Shown here one piece after another: positions 44,161 through 54,765 of a stretch of 64,000 nt of DNA. Under the pieces are notes generated by a model. That model made no database searches and was not told the origin of the DNA. It was given only the letters and a program-made list of their open reading frames with translations. The stretch lies in NCBI GenBank assembly GCA_036172665.1, contig CM069873.1:40208001-40272000 (forward strand), given 5' to 3'. This stretch comes from Prosopocoilus inquinatus (taxonomy: Eukaryota; Arthropoda; Insecta; Coleoptera; Lucanidae). Position numbers and translations under genes: made by a program. Within the stretch, counting starts at the first letter, position 1. Each line of letters opens with the position of its first letter.

Positions 44161-44732
44161 CCGAGCAAACAGCCTTAATGGAACACTTTATATTTTTAGT
44201 GGCATTTGAAAGAATATTTAATTGCAAAGGACAGCTTAAGCCGTGACACTGTCGGACCGGATTTTGACCTTTAACTGGACGATAATATCACTAGCCTGCG
44301 AGAAAGTATTTCTTTTGCGGATGAGATAAGACCATGTGCTTTTCAAAGATTTCAACATTAAAAAAAGAATCTCTTATTAGTTATTTTTCTATCACGTCAG
44401 GATTCCAAAAAAAAATGAATTAAACTTTTTAGAGAGTTTTTGTTTACATTTTATGCGGTACTTGCACACTTTATTATCAGACATATAAAAATATGTTAAT
44501 TGCAAACGGTTTAGAGATTTGCCTGAACCGCCAGAACTTACTAAAAAAAAAAACAAGTGATGATTGGAAATGAGAATCAATTTGTTATTCTAATTGAAAT
44601 CGATTTTTGTCCAATTTTAAAACTCTCTAGTTCAAGTTTTAAAAACTATTATGTTTAATATTTTAGATTAAAAATTCAGCATATTTTCTCGAATTAACAA
44701 AAAGTTCCTTTTTTTACTTCCAAAAATATATA
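44161..44732. other. No gene recognised
   Basis: AT-rich spacer. Confidence 0.4.
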
Positions 44733-44900
44733 CAGTCGTACCTTTTAACTTGAACCTCCACAAATCGACGTTTTCTGTAAGTCGAAATTTAGTGATGGTC
44801 CTTGCACATTATATTATTTATTATTTACTTCTTTAACTGGAAATCTCTATAATTCGTAATTTTTCGGTCCCTTGAAATTTGAGTTATGGAGGTTCGATTG
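44733..44900. mobile_element. Pogo/Tigger-type MITE (168 bp)
   Basis: The left end CAGTCGTACC and the reverse complement of the right end CAATCGAACCTCCATAAC are related terminal repeats. TA lies on both sides (44731-44732 and 44901-44902). CAGTCGAACCTC-type ends with a TA duplication are typical of pogo-like elements. Confidence 0.6.
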
Positions 44901-46111
44901 TAGTTTGTTTATCAAAAGCCCTGTACAGTGAAGGACGGCTGTAGTGAATCCGTTTGTAGAGAACTTTCGATTATAACTCTACTAAATACATAGTTCATTT
45001 TTAGTTACCGGTCATAACGAACTTTGGATATATCAAATGTATTTGGTGTTTTTTTTGGGTTCAACCACAAATGTAGCAAAATTGTTAGAATCATTTAGAC
45101 AACGTCTTTTAGTAACATTTACCTTATCATTAATTTTTTCTCAATATTTGCTTATACAGGAACATACGGTATAGTACAAACTAATATTTCGTAAAGTATG
45201 AAACGTATAAACACTTAAGCAATCCTAAGCACAAATCTGTCAATAATGACAAGTGGAATGTGCAAGCAAGTAACAGTTGGCTTCTCGAAAATTATGATTG
45301 AAGAAACTACCTTGAAATATTGTTATTTAAAAGTGGTACGTGATGAAAAAATTATTATATGGATTATATTCTCGAACTCAGGAACAGCAAATCTACTACA
45401 TACACGAAGTTTTATGTCATCCGCAAAACCTTCGCAGGCTAGTATAATCTAACGACGATGCTGTTGTGTACATCGTGCACTACTATTACATTACTATTCA
45501 TCTTAAGACGAAAAACAGATATTATTGCGATATTTGTAATTGGTACAACATTTAATCACATTTGCTCCAATTAGTGCGGAAATATCCAAACAAGGGATGC
45601 TTACGAACCTCATCTAACCAACATGAAGCTGACTTAAAAATGATGCAATGTGTGTCTGCATTGACATGTGAGTGATAGCTTACAAGACAAAACTGTACTT
45701 TACAATCAATTAAGCGCTGTGAATACGTAACAAAGCCGTATAGGTCAGATTACGACGCAATTTCCAAACTGCTCTTCTGCGGATGGGACCGCAATTAGGA
45801 CCGAAATCGTTACAATGCGATACCCTGTTACAATTTAGCCGATTTGTAATTTTTCGTAAGTGATGACTACAAATACTACTCCTTCATTATCGTTTAAGTG
45901 TGAATTAGTAAACAATAATTTGTATTTAGAATTTTATGTTGTTTCATTTGACAATAAAAAATACAGGGTATGGATGGTCGAAGGTCGTTCGATCGTCTTC
46001 GCGGTCAAGTTGCTTGTAACGGCTAGATGCAAGTTATTTAAGGCCGTTGGTTGCGTGCGTAACGTTTGAGTTCAAATTTCTATAAGAGAAGTATAGCGCG
46101 GGACGTTAATC
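44901..46111. other. 1.2 kb without recognised genes
   Basis: AT-rich. 44930-44995 (AAGGACGGCTGTAGTGAATCC) again resembles pogo-type repeat sequence. The short frames at 45246 and 45860 have no supporting features. Confidence 0.35.
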
Positions 46112-46175
46112 CAGCGTTTCCCAAACTTTTAGGTTTTGCGACCCTTTTTTGAACTGTGTTATGAATCACTAAAAC
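46112..46175. repeat. Solo hAT terminus
   Basis: CAGCGTTTCCCAAACTTTT followed by AGGTTTTGCGACCC and AACTGTGTTATGA matches the reverse complement of the right end of the hAT element at 2237-3437 for ~60 bp. The rest of the element is missing. Confidence 0.75.
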
Positions 46176-46289
46176 TGAACATGGAAATACTTGAGGCAGT
46201 TTTAGATTATACCTAATTATTTATTTTATCGGTTTGCCACAGAAATCTAAGGTTTTGTGCATACAAGGCAACGATGGCTCGTGCATAAC

Positions 46290-46555
46290 CAGACCTTAGG
46301 CGTATTTTAGGCGGAAGGTTTCGTTAAATATACGAGGAACTACTAATATGCTGAAACGATCATAGTCGGAAAAGGTTTCGAATCTTTAACGCGTTTGCCC
46401 TGTAAAAACAAAACTATAAACCAGTCGAAGCCCGAGAAGTCTATGCGGCTGGCAGTAACCACTACAGTTTGGTCGACTGAATATAAAAACTTGTTTACAT
46501 AACCGAATGATTGCTAAATGAACTCGCTTTCTTTTTGCAGTGACGGCGCTTTAAT
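46290..46555 (+). repeat. Dispersed repeat, copy 2
   Basis: Same family and orientation as 6713-6976 (shared CAACTACTAA.. CGATCATAGTCG, AACGCGT.TGCCCTGTAA and ATATAAAAACTTGTTTACAT). It lies just upstream of the BEL leader, so it may be part of that element's LTR. Confidence 0.65.
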
Positions 46556-47127
46556 GATGTTCGTCGATGAGTAACAAATTTATTGATTCGAGGAACGGCA
46601 AGACAAGAATTTCGGTGATTCCGGTGCGACAGGTAGAAGTCGAGGGCTAGCCGAAAAAACAAAGAGACCGAACAAGGATTCCGCGTCTAACATTAATACA
46701 GGCTAGATCGTCGTTAAAATTAAAAACATATAAATTGTAATTTAGTGAGTAAATAAGTTTTAATCTAATAAACTTCTTTTATTGCTCCAAAAACATCAAC
46801 AAACATCAACAAAACATAATTATAAAATCTTTCAAAGTGATTAACAAAAATATCGTGTCCGGTGACACGCAGAACTTTGAGTTATCATCGTTCGATCCTG
46901 ATCATGGTCCTTCGAGCCGGATTTGCAGCGAATCCACTTCCGGAAATTCAAGAAACTACAATTGGATCCCACAACGAAAGCGGATCAAGAGTCAACAAGG
47001 AAAATTAGGTCAGTGACTAATTCCTATCTATCCTTTCTTATTTTTATATCACCTGTGTGTGAGTCAAGCAAAACATATCGTGGTTTCCAAAAATTCTATA
47101 ATTTCGGGTCATTTAAACTATTCAAAC
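46556..47127 (+). other. Probable BEL/Pao LTR end and leader
   Basis: Contains AATAAACTTCTTTTATTGC (about 46769), a plausible polyadenylation region, and GTGTCCGGTGACACG (46856), a small hairpin before gag. LTR limits could not be set without a second copy. Confidence 0.4.
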
Positions 47128-47975
47128 ATGACTGACTTAGCAAATTTAAATCAAGCCCGTGGTCAACTCAAATCGAAAATTACGCTGTTTCAGCAACATG
47201 TTAACAAAAACTCCAGTTCAATTGCAGAACTAAAAATTCGGTTCAAAAATTTCGAATCTGTTATCAAGGAATTTGAACAAATGCAATTGCAAATCGAATT
47301 AACAGATAATTCGGACAAACAATTAGAATATCGCGACGAGTTCGAAGATTCTTATTATAAACTTGCAGCTGAAGTTGAAAATATTATTAGTGGAGATCAT
47401 AATCAAAATCAATCGTCAATGGTCACACGGGATAATTCGAGTTTTAACAGTACTAGCGAAATTCAAGTTAAATTGCCGGTTATTAATTTACCTTTCTTTT
47501 CGGGTGACTATGACCAGTGGACATCCTTCGAGGAAACCTTTGACGCGCTAATAAACAAAAACGAAAAGCTTGCTAATGTTCAAAAATTGCATTATCTAAA
47601 ATCTTGCCTAAAGAGTGACGCACTAACTACAATCGAGTCAATAGCAATATCCGAAGCTAATTACAAAATTGCTTGGGATCTTTTCAAAACGCGATTTGAG
47701 AATAAACGCTTAATTGTAAAAACCCACCTAAATGCGTTAATTAATTTATTAACTGCATCAAAGGATTGCGCCAGCTCACTCAGAACGTTACATGATATTG
47801 CAAACTTGCATATTGAGTTGCTAAAAAATCAAGGCTTACCTATAGAGTACTGGGACGCAATATTGGTGCATTTAATCTCATTTAAATTAGATTATTTATC
47901 CTTGCGTGAGTAGGAAAAAGACTTAACGAACAATATGCCTACTTACAAGGAGCTGTTACATTTGAAAACGTGGCA
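47128..47975 (+). pseudogene. gag: BEL/Pao gag (DUF1759), truncated
   Basis: I chose the ATG at 47128 because MTDLANLNQARGQLKSK matches the usual start of BEL gag; the frame is open further upstream. Residues from about 110 on (KLPVINLPFFSGDYDQWTSF) are the DUF1759 capsid domain, continuing through NKRLIVKTHLNAL. A TAG at 47911-47913 interrupts coding sense that then continues (NMPTYKELLHLK) to about 47975, where similarity ends. Zinc knuckles, protease and pol are missing here; an unlinked BEL pol scrap lies at 52270. Confidence 0.8.
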
Positions 47976-48130
47976 ACAACTCATACACCGAGTTTCGTAT
48001 TTATCTGGCAACACTGTATGCCATTGCTTCTCCGCATTATCTGACCAAATATGGTCACGAGCAATTTTATTGGTTATTAAGGCATTAAAGTCGTATTTGA
48101 GCTTTCAGCTGATTGGCTGGTATTCTTAGG

Positions 48131-48575
48131 CCTCTAGTACGTTCCGCGATTACTTGTTACAAGTTGTTCTGCTCTTGCCGGCTAAAGGTGTGTTATGTTG
48201 GTGTTGGGCATTTAACGAAGTTCTTACACCAGCGAGCTTTGGGGTATTTTAAAGCTTCATCCGAAGCCTGAGCTGGTTGTAAACTCAGGTAAATTAAGCG
48301 AATCGCATATGGGTTTCTTTCTTTATTTTTTTCAGGCTTTTACTTTCAGTTTCAGCTTCAGTTTTACTTTCATCTTCAGTTGCAGTTTCAGCTGCAGCTG
48401 CAGTTGTAATATCGCTTTATACTTTACTCCTTCAAGTACGAAATTACCCCCTTCGGTAGATTAATCGTCTTATCCATACGATATGAGTTTTCACCGAGAC
48501 GGACTCGCCATCTCCTGGGCTGACGTCGAAACTCTTCTGCTTAGACCCCATATCACCAGGTGTCGCTGCTGGCTC
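48131..48575 (+). repeat. Probable LTR of a gypsy relative of A/B
   Basis: Lies before the gag fragment at 48733. Its right limit is suggested by CCAGACGCCGCAACGGGG (about 48575), which resembles the primer-site region of element A. It includes a (TTTCAG/TTGCAG)n-like run at 48345-48412. No second LTR exists in the window, so limits are approximate. Confidence 0.4.
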
Positions 48576-48732
48576 CAGACGCCGCAACGGGGTTTAACCT
48601 GATTATAACCTGACACATTTAACGTTCGAATACGTGAGTCGATCATATGTTATTTTATTTAACGATTTTGATATCGCGTTTCGATGAATGCATGCCCTTT
48701 ACGGAGAGCGAATTTCGGCTGTACTCATAGAT

Positions 48733-50501
48733 TATTGTTATGTGTGACTTAAGTAGCAGTAACACAGGAGCTGTCATATGAGTTACTTGCTCGAGGTATC
48801 TTGGACGACGATACAGCGGCTGAAAAAGCCATGTTGTTGAAAGACCTTTTGCATGCAGAAAAGGAATCGCGTCTCACACCTGTTGCTTACCGAGTGCCTG
48901 TGGTCGACGATCTCTTGGCCTTGCAAGTCAAAGTTATCGAAATTCGTGCGCTTGTACAAACGCTGTCGCAGCGCACGACAAAATATTTTTATGAAAGACA
49001 TCTTCAAAGCTGGCACACGCTTTTGCCCGTGCTAATAGATGCTTAGTTGTTTCGGAATCCGGCATTGAAGCACGTGATCAAATTTTAACTGAATTAGACA
49101 AATTAATCATAAAGCAAAAGTTAATGCGCCTATCTTTAATGCGGCCGAAATTGTTGGTTCGCCTCTGCCAAATGCAAATGCAATCACTAATACGTGGGCT
49201 GCTGAAAAAGTTTCTGGAAACGGTATGAAAAAAACGCATATGAAATTTGGTAAACGGTATCATTGTTTTTCGAAATATTCGCCTTTGACGTCAATACACT
49301 TTTGCATACGCTCGAACCAATTTCTAAAGCACGTGTTCCACTCTAAAGATGGTACCGCAGAAACCAGTGTCCGGAGTGTTTCAATCGCTGCTTCAGCCGA
49401 CGAAAATCGCTCACTACGCATTTTATTTTTGATATTTGGGAAAAAAACAAATCATTAGGTGATAAATCAGGTGAATATGGACAATGAGTCATTAATTCAA
49501 CATTTTTGTTGGACAAAAAATCAACTGTTTGACGGGCTGAGTGAGAGCTGGCGTTGTCATGATGGAGGATAATTCTTCGATTTCGATTGTTTCTTCTTAT
49601 TTGATCGATGACTTCCCGCATACAAATTGTAGTATACCAATCAGCATTTACGGTTTTTCGATCCTCTAAAGTCACGGTTGCTACATGTCCAGTTAAACCA
49701 TAGAAACAACCAATCATTTGCTTCACAGCACTGCGTGTACGGACAAATTTAGTTGGTTTTGGTTCATTTTGAAATACCCAGACGGTAGATTGTTGTTTAC
49801 TTTATGGCTCGTACGAATAGATCCACGTTTCGTCACCAGTAACGATGTTATAAACTAAATTTGAACGACCTCCATTGAATTTCTTGAGCATTTCTTCGCA
49901 CCATTTGACACGACCCTGCTTTTGCGCTTCTGTTAAATTATGTGGGATCCAACGACTGCAAAGCTTTCGTACGTTCAAATGATCACGCAAAATCTAGTAT
50001 ATTGCTTTCATGTCAATGCGTAAGGATGCTTGAATCTCACGGTATGTCACATGTCGATCTCGCTCAAGCATTTCACGCACAGCATCTACATTAGTGACAA
50101 CAACAGATGTTTGATGGACGACCTTCAAGAAATTCGTCACTGAGAGAGATACGTCCACGCTGGAATTCGGCAAACCAATTATAAACACTGCTCTTTGATG
50201 GTGCTTCATCTCTAACAGCCAAATGAAGCCGGTCGAGGCATTGTTTCGGCGTTAGATCACATTTGAAATCGTAAAAAATCATGGCACGAAAATTTTCACG
50301 CGAGATTTCCATGTTTACACAAAATTACTTTTTCTCAAATGCTGTACAAACAAAACTAGTTTACTTGGATAGGAACTGTCAATAGAATTATAGGCGAAAA
50401 ACGGCCAATTTTTCAAATATGACAATGACAATGCAGATAGTGACAATAACGAATATATTCATTCGGTGGTTGCGGCTCAGGCCCCGAACAGAAATTCAAT
50501 C
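48733..50501 (+). pseudogene. Gypsy gag fragment related to A/B, interrupted by mariner
   Basis: It reads ELSYELLARGILDDDTAAEK, then LLHAEKESRLTPV and VKVIEIRALVQ, which align with residues ~12-80 of the A/B gag. Frameshifts follow from 49020. After ~49215 a mariner (49220-50425) interrupts it, and a short continuation (DNDNADSDNNEYIHSVVAAQ) is seen at 50425-50500, where the palindromic Penelope insertion begins. The orientation is opposite to A and B and divergence is high, so it is an older lineage. Confidence 0.7.
49220..50425 (-). mobile_element. Mariner element, disrupted transposase
   Basis: The transposase starts with an ATG at 50312 (MEISRENFRAMIFYDFK). The paired HTH region includes RDEAPSKSSVYNWFAEF. 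After frameshifts and stops come TGDETWIYSYEP (first catalytic Asp, 49820), HHDNASSHSA (second, 49570) and YSPDLSPND (third, 49485; D34D type), and the coding sense ends at about 49245 with the family C terminus. At least three disruptions (near 50110, 49991 and 49800) plus one near 49345 inactivate it. Its terminal repeats are weakly preserved, so the ends are approximate. Confidence 0.82.
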
Positions 50502-50512
50502 ACTTGATATAA

Positions 50513-52111
50513 AAAAAAAGTGGATTATCCATAATATTAGTGACAATCAAAATTGAAGAAAGCGTAAATGCCGAAGGTCACTAAAACAACCACGTGTAGT
50601 CTTGGCTATATTTTGCTCATCCGTGTAATAAATTGATAACTGATGACATGTTTCGGTTAAATAACCATTATCGAATCTAAAATACAAGATTGGCACTCAA
50701 AAACAAGCAATAAATAGTAAAATAAGTTAACAAACCATAAACGAGAGTCCACGCAATATTATGGCCATTTTTACTTAACAAATGACAAAGTAAGAACTTA
50801 ACCTAGTGAAAGTTACTAACAAGTGGTAAGTTACTAAACAGTACCAACATGAAATCAATGAAACAAAATTGCGGAGAACAAAGTTAAAAACAATTACGGT
50901 GAAGACTGATGGTAAAAAAGTTACTCATAAGGAGTAAATAACCAAGAACAAATTAACATTAAACAATGAACAAGTTAAACAAAGGAGGTTAATTTATCAA
51001 AGAATGGTTCCAATTTATAGATTCAAAAAAGTTAAAATGAGGGAAAGTGATTTGATCATTCAAGAGATTGACAGTATTGTCAATTTTAGAAAGGAAAATT
51101 TCTAAAGATTCAGCTATGTTAAGCTTTAAACCTTTAGGTAACTGATGTTAATTTCACATTAAAATTAGGATCTGGATAGTGTCCTGAATCTAAAAGGTGA
51201 AGAGCAAAGTTAGAGTCAGTCTTTCCTAATCTAGCTGAGGACAAATGTTCTTTGACCCGAGTGGCTAAATTACGACCGGTTTGACCAATATAAACAGAAT
51301 TACAATTGGAGTGTATACAAGTGATGGAGTAAACTCCACTTTTATTCATACAAGCCAATTGTAATTCTGTTTATATTGGTCAAACCGGTCGTAATTTAGC
51401 CACTCGGGTCAAAGAACATTTGTCCTCAGCTAGATTAGGAAAGACTGACTCTAACTTTGCTCTTCACCTTTTAGATTCAGGACACTATCCAGATCCTAAT
51501 TTTAATGTGAAATTAACATCAGTTACCTAAAGGTTTAAAGCTTAACATATCTGAATCTTTAGAAATTTTCCTTTCTAAAATTGACAATACTGTCAATCTC
51601 TTGAATGATCAAATCACTTTCCCTCATTTTAACTTTTTTGAATCTATAAATTGGAACCATTCTTTGATAAATTAACCTCCTTTGTTTAACTTGTTCATTG
51701 TTTAATGTTAATTTGTTCTTGGTTATTTACTCCTTATGAGTAACTTTTTTACCATCAGTCTTCACCGTAATTGTTTTTAACTTTGTTCTCCGCAATTTTG
51801 TTTCATTGATTTCATGTTGGTACTGTTTAGTAACTTACCACTTGTTAGTAACTTTCACTAGGTTAAGTTCTTACTTTGTCATTTGTTAAGTAAAAATGGC
51901 CATAATATTGCGTGGACTCTCGTTTATGGTTTGTTAACTTATTTTACTATTTATTGCTTGTTTTTGAGTGCCAATCTTGTATTTTAGATTCGATAATGGT
52001 TATTTAACCGAAACATGTCATCAGTTATCAATTTATTACACGGATGAGCAAAATATAGCCAAGACTACACGTGGTTGTTTTAGTGACCTTCGGCATTTAC
52101 GCTTTCTTCAA
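50513..52111. mobile_element. Penelope fragment as a near-perfect 757-bp-arm palindrome
   Basis: Arms 50553-51309 and 51355-52111 are reverse complements with no net indel (paired positions always sum to 102664), around a 45-bp spacer. I noticed one mismatch in the stretches compared. The insert is flanked by the direct repeat ACTTGATATAA (50502-50512 and 52112-52122), an 11-bp target duplication. Each arm carries the Penelope GIY-YIG nuclease end and 3' region. A decayed hammerhead-like motif (GGTTATTTAACC, GAAAC, ATGTC) lies near 52000 and its mirror. Confidence 0.88.
51134..51358 (-). pseudogene. Penelope GIY-YIG endonuclease fragment (left arm)
   Basis: 75 codons: GVYSITC..NSVYIGQTGRNLATRVKEH is the GIY-YIG nuclease core (GVY, YIG, the Arg of GRN, and the downstream His/Glu region). 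A frameshift after TSVT separates it from the family C terminus. No reverse transcriptase is attached. The enzyme nicks target DNA in intact Penelope elements. A mirror copy lacking the first codons runs on the plus strand from 51355 to 51530. Confidence 0.8.
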
Positions 52112-52122
52112 ACTTGATATAA

Positions 52123-52269
52123 TGTAACATGGAACTATGGTGGTCCGGCCCAGCATGGTCAAGTGATCCAGTTTACAACTTACCAGCTAGTAAAGGGGCC
52201 ACCTAGAACTGCTGTGATACACCTGAACGGCGCAAGGTCAATTTATAAGTCATCAGTTTACTGCCAATT
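52123..52269. other. No gene recognised
   Basis: Short spacer with no clear coding sense. It should be the right flank of the Penelope target site, but it does not continue the gag seen on the left. Confidence 0.4.
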
Positions 52270-52612
52270 GATTACAATTTATTAGAAAGATCTTACCCAA
52301 AACTCACTCGCATTATAGCACTATCCTTTAGATTTATAGTTAACTGTAAAAATAAAAATACCAGAAAAATTAATACGTTGTCAGTGACTGAAATTAAAAA
52401 GGCAGAAAATAGAATAAGTTTAATCCAGCGTCAAAGTTTTTCAAAGGAAATTTCTTTATTAAAGTCTGGTAAAAACGTCGAACCCCGAAGTAAACTACAC
52501 CTGTTAAATCCGACTTGCTCTCTAATCGGGTAGAACCTAATCGACCATTTTTAAACAGCGGGGTGGATTACGCGGAACCGATATCTTTACGTTTGCTACC
52601 AAAATGCGGCAG
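52270..52612 (+). pseudogene. BEL/Pao pol remnant (RNase H-integrase linker and integrase start)
   Basis: The block SYPKLTRIIALSFRFI, then TEIKKAENRISLIQRQSFSKE and NVEPRSKLHLLNP, matches the BEL linker before the integrase. A frame change and internal loss follow, after which RVEPNRPFLNSGVDYAEP gives the start of the BEL integrase catalytic region with its first Asp. Everything else is missing. Confidence 0.7.
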
Positions 52613-52785
52613 TGTAATATAATGTTAATTTTGTAAAATGTTTTACTGAATTTCTTTTGGGTTGTTTACTCGTAAATCCACCTGTGAGAGTACGTTTTAT
52701 TTTTAAACGAGTCAGTCCATAAATAGATACACACGAGTATGGGTGTTTTAATTATTAATAATTTATAATACACGGCATTATAACA
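52613..52785 (+). repeat. Candidate LTR of the gypsy gag at 52868
   Basis: Runs from TGTAATATAATG to TTATAACA, immediately followed by TGGCACAGTCAGTATG (52786), which could be a primer binding site. The other LTR is not in the window, so the start is a guess. Confidence 0.4.
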
Positions 52786-52867
52786 TGGCACAGTCAGTAT
52801 GAAACAATAAATTAAATAACAGAATTGTTACGTTATGATTTGTTGTTAGTGTGTTAGTTTTTTAAAA

Positions 52868-53683
52868 ATGAAAAAAATGTCCGAGTTTCAAGGAATACAG
52901 CCGATCTGCATGGAAGGAAATGTTGCTGAAAACTGGAAATTATGGCGTCAGCGGTTTGAAAATTATTTACTGGCCACGGAGTACAGTAAAAAATCTGAAA
53001 CTACTCAGAGTGCGCAATTATTACACTACATAGGAGAGGAAGGTTTCCGTATTTACAATACTTTTACTTTTGCCGATGAGGAAAAAAGTAAGTTAAAAGT
53101 GTTACTTCAAAAATTTGAAGATTATTTTATACCAAAAAAGAGTGTGGAATATGAACGACACAAATTTTTTATTCGGAAACAATTAGAAGAAGAAACCGTT
53201 GAACAATACGCAACTGCTTTAAAAAATTTAGCTCTATCTTGTGAATTTAATGAGCTGAAAGAAAGTTTGATTAAAAGCATTTTAACATGCGGATTAAAAA
53301 GTGAAGAAATGAGACAAAGACTTCTAGGGAATTTCTTTAGAAGAAGCTATAAAAATTTGTCGGGTGATGGAAGAATCCAGAACAATATCTGATGAAGTAG
53401 CTAAGAAAAACTTTGCAGTTAATGCATTACGTCATAAAGATACAGAAAAAAGAAAAAAGAAGATTAAGGAAGAAACTGTTTACAAATCAGGGAGCGGAAA
53501 GCAAAGATTTCTGAAATCAACGGTTGCGGGACCCTCAAAAAATAAAACCGTACAGGAACATTATAACTGTGGTCGTTGCGGCAGATACCACCAACCCCGT
53601 CAGTGTCCAGCATATAACAAGTTATGTAATTTGTGTAAAGTGAAAGGTCATTTTGCCCAAATGTGTTTTAAAAAAGTGCATAT
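52868..53683 (+). pseudogene. gag: Gypsy gag with zinc knuckles, frameshifted and truncated
   Basis: 52868-53340 is a capsid-type gag (NWKLWRQRFENYLLATEY; FIRKQLEEETVEQYATAL). A frameshift near 53330 moves to the 53364 frame (EESRTISDEVAKKN). That frame leads to two cysteine clusters, CGRCGRYHQPRQCPAYNKLC and CNLCKVKGHFAQMC. Coding is cut at 53683 by the 3' LTR of element C, so pol is missing. The gag is of the K02A2.6-like type, distinct from A/B and C. Confidence 0.78.
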
Positions 53684-54060
53684 TGTCACGAACCTGAAAA
53701 GATCGAGGGTCGCAAAGGGGGGTTGCTCAGAGGGAGCACTCGCTAGCTAGTAGCGGAGGTACCTTAACGGAATGCTGGAAAGTTAAAAATAAAAATAACC
53801 ATACCTTTCAGAAGCGGTTTATTTGCAAAAACTCAAAGAATCACTTCAGCAAGCAGAGCCCGGTAACCGCCAGGTGACGTCCACGGCACCGCACACACAC
53901 ACGCCCCCTGTCTGTCTGTCTATCTCCGCGCGACGCGTTTTCCTAGCGGTTTTATTATGCCTGCCTGCTGAAGTCAGCAAATCATTTATCCCAATCTATA
54001 ACTAATTAATTAAAACAGTTATAACAATAATTGATACCTACCTTAGCATCATTTGTGGCA
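53684..54060 (-). repeat. 3' LTR of element C
   Basis: Plus-strand TGTCACGAAC .. TTTGTGGCA, 377 bp with TG...CA ends; the right end abuts the polypurine tract. On the minus strand it contains AATAAA (near 53824) and a GC-rich R/U5-like part with a short CA repeat. The limits are inferred from TG/CA ends, the tract and the break in the host gag, since the partner LTR is not visible. Confidence 0.65.
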
Positions 54061-54075
54061 TTTCCCCCCCTCTGG
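54061..54075 (-). promoter_or_regulatory. Polypurine tract of element C
   Basis: The minus strand reads CCAGAGGGGGGGAAA directly before the TG of the 3' LTR. Confidence 0.75.
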
Positions 54076-54540
54076 AGAAAAAACGTCTCCTGACCGTTTC
54101 TTAATGGATACAATTACCATATCGTTTTTATTAAAAAGGTAACGATTGAATAGCCACAAATGATACTAGGTTTACATATACGAATCAGTCTAAAAGTAAA
54201 AAACACATATGAAATACTGTAAACTATCTATATAAAACACGTATGTAAGTGAAAAATAAACGCAATACAAATTAATTTTACTCAAAACCGCACTCACAGT
54301 TTTAGTTTTAGAGTTCGGACGGACACTTTAGCAGTTTGTGGAAAGGGAATCCCTTTACGTTAGTTTGTCACAGGACAATCCACCAAAATCTTCTACGTAA
54401 CCACCAAGTTCTCCGGCGTTGTTGACCAGTGGCTTTTTAGGCTCCCCGACGTTAGTGTTTACGGGTTTTTGCTCAGTGGCCTCTTCAAAAGCAGCAAGCA
54501 GTTAAATTGGACCTTTTGATGGTAGTTGGTAATGAGTTCC

Positions 54541-54765
54541 TCAATGGCCTGTCCCAGATTTGCTGTTGATGAACTTAGGCTCTTGTAGTAGAAGTACTCT
54601 TGTCCTTTGATAAATGGTGTGAACAGGACCAACAAGACCCTTGCACGCCCTACTCAATTCAGGCGTGGCATCTGCAATGTGCTGGAGATTCTTGAGGTTG
54701 TAGTTGATTGTCCAGTTTTGTGGAACAATTTTGGTCAAATTCTGGAGGCTCTGTTTCATCCCCAT
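54541..54765 (-). CDS. Unidentified small ORF downstream of env in element C
   Basis: 74 residues from the ATG at 54765 (MGMKQSLQNLTKIVPQNW), mixed helical composition with LQHIADATPELSRACKGL in the middle, ending GTGH. In another frame, coding-like sense continues past the stop (AIEELITNYHQKVQF). Local GC content is higher than in the neighbouring 3' region. I do not recognise a family. It could be a captured accessory gene between env and LTR, or a scrap of another element. Confidence 0.35.
   Translation of the reverse strand: MGMKQSLQNLTKIVPQNWTINYNLKNLQHIADATPELSRACKGLVGPVHTIYQRTRVLLLQEPKFINSKSGTGH

Noticed and set aside
48345..48412. Candidate CRISPR-like or regulatory array from TTTCAG/TTGCAG repeats
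   Set aside because: An imperfect 6-bp simple repeat in an LTR-like region of a eukaryotic genome; no spacer structure.
51990..52040. Hammerhead in the palindromic Penelope
   Set aside because: Stem II, GAAAC and a palindromic ATGT segment are recognisable, but the CUGANGA core has several changes; probably inactive.
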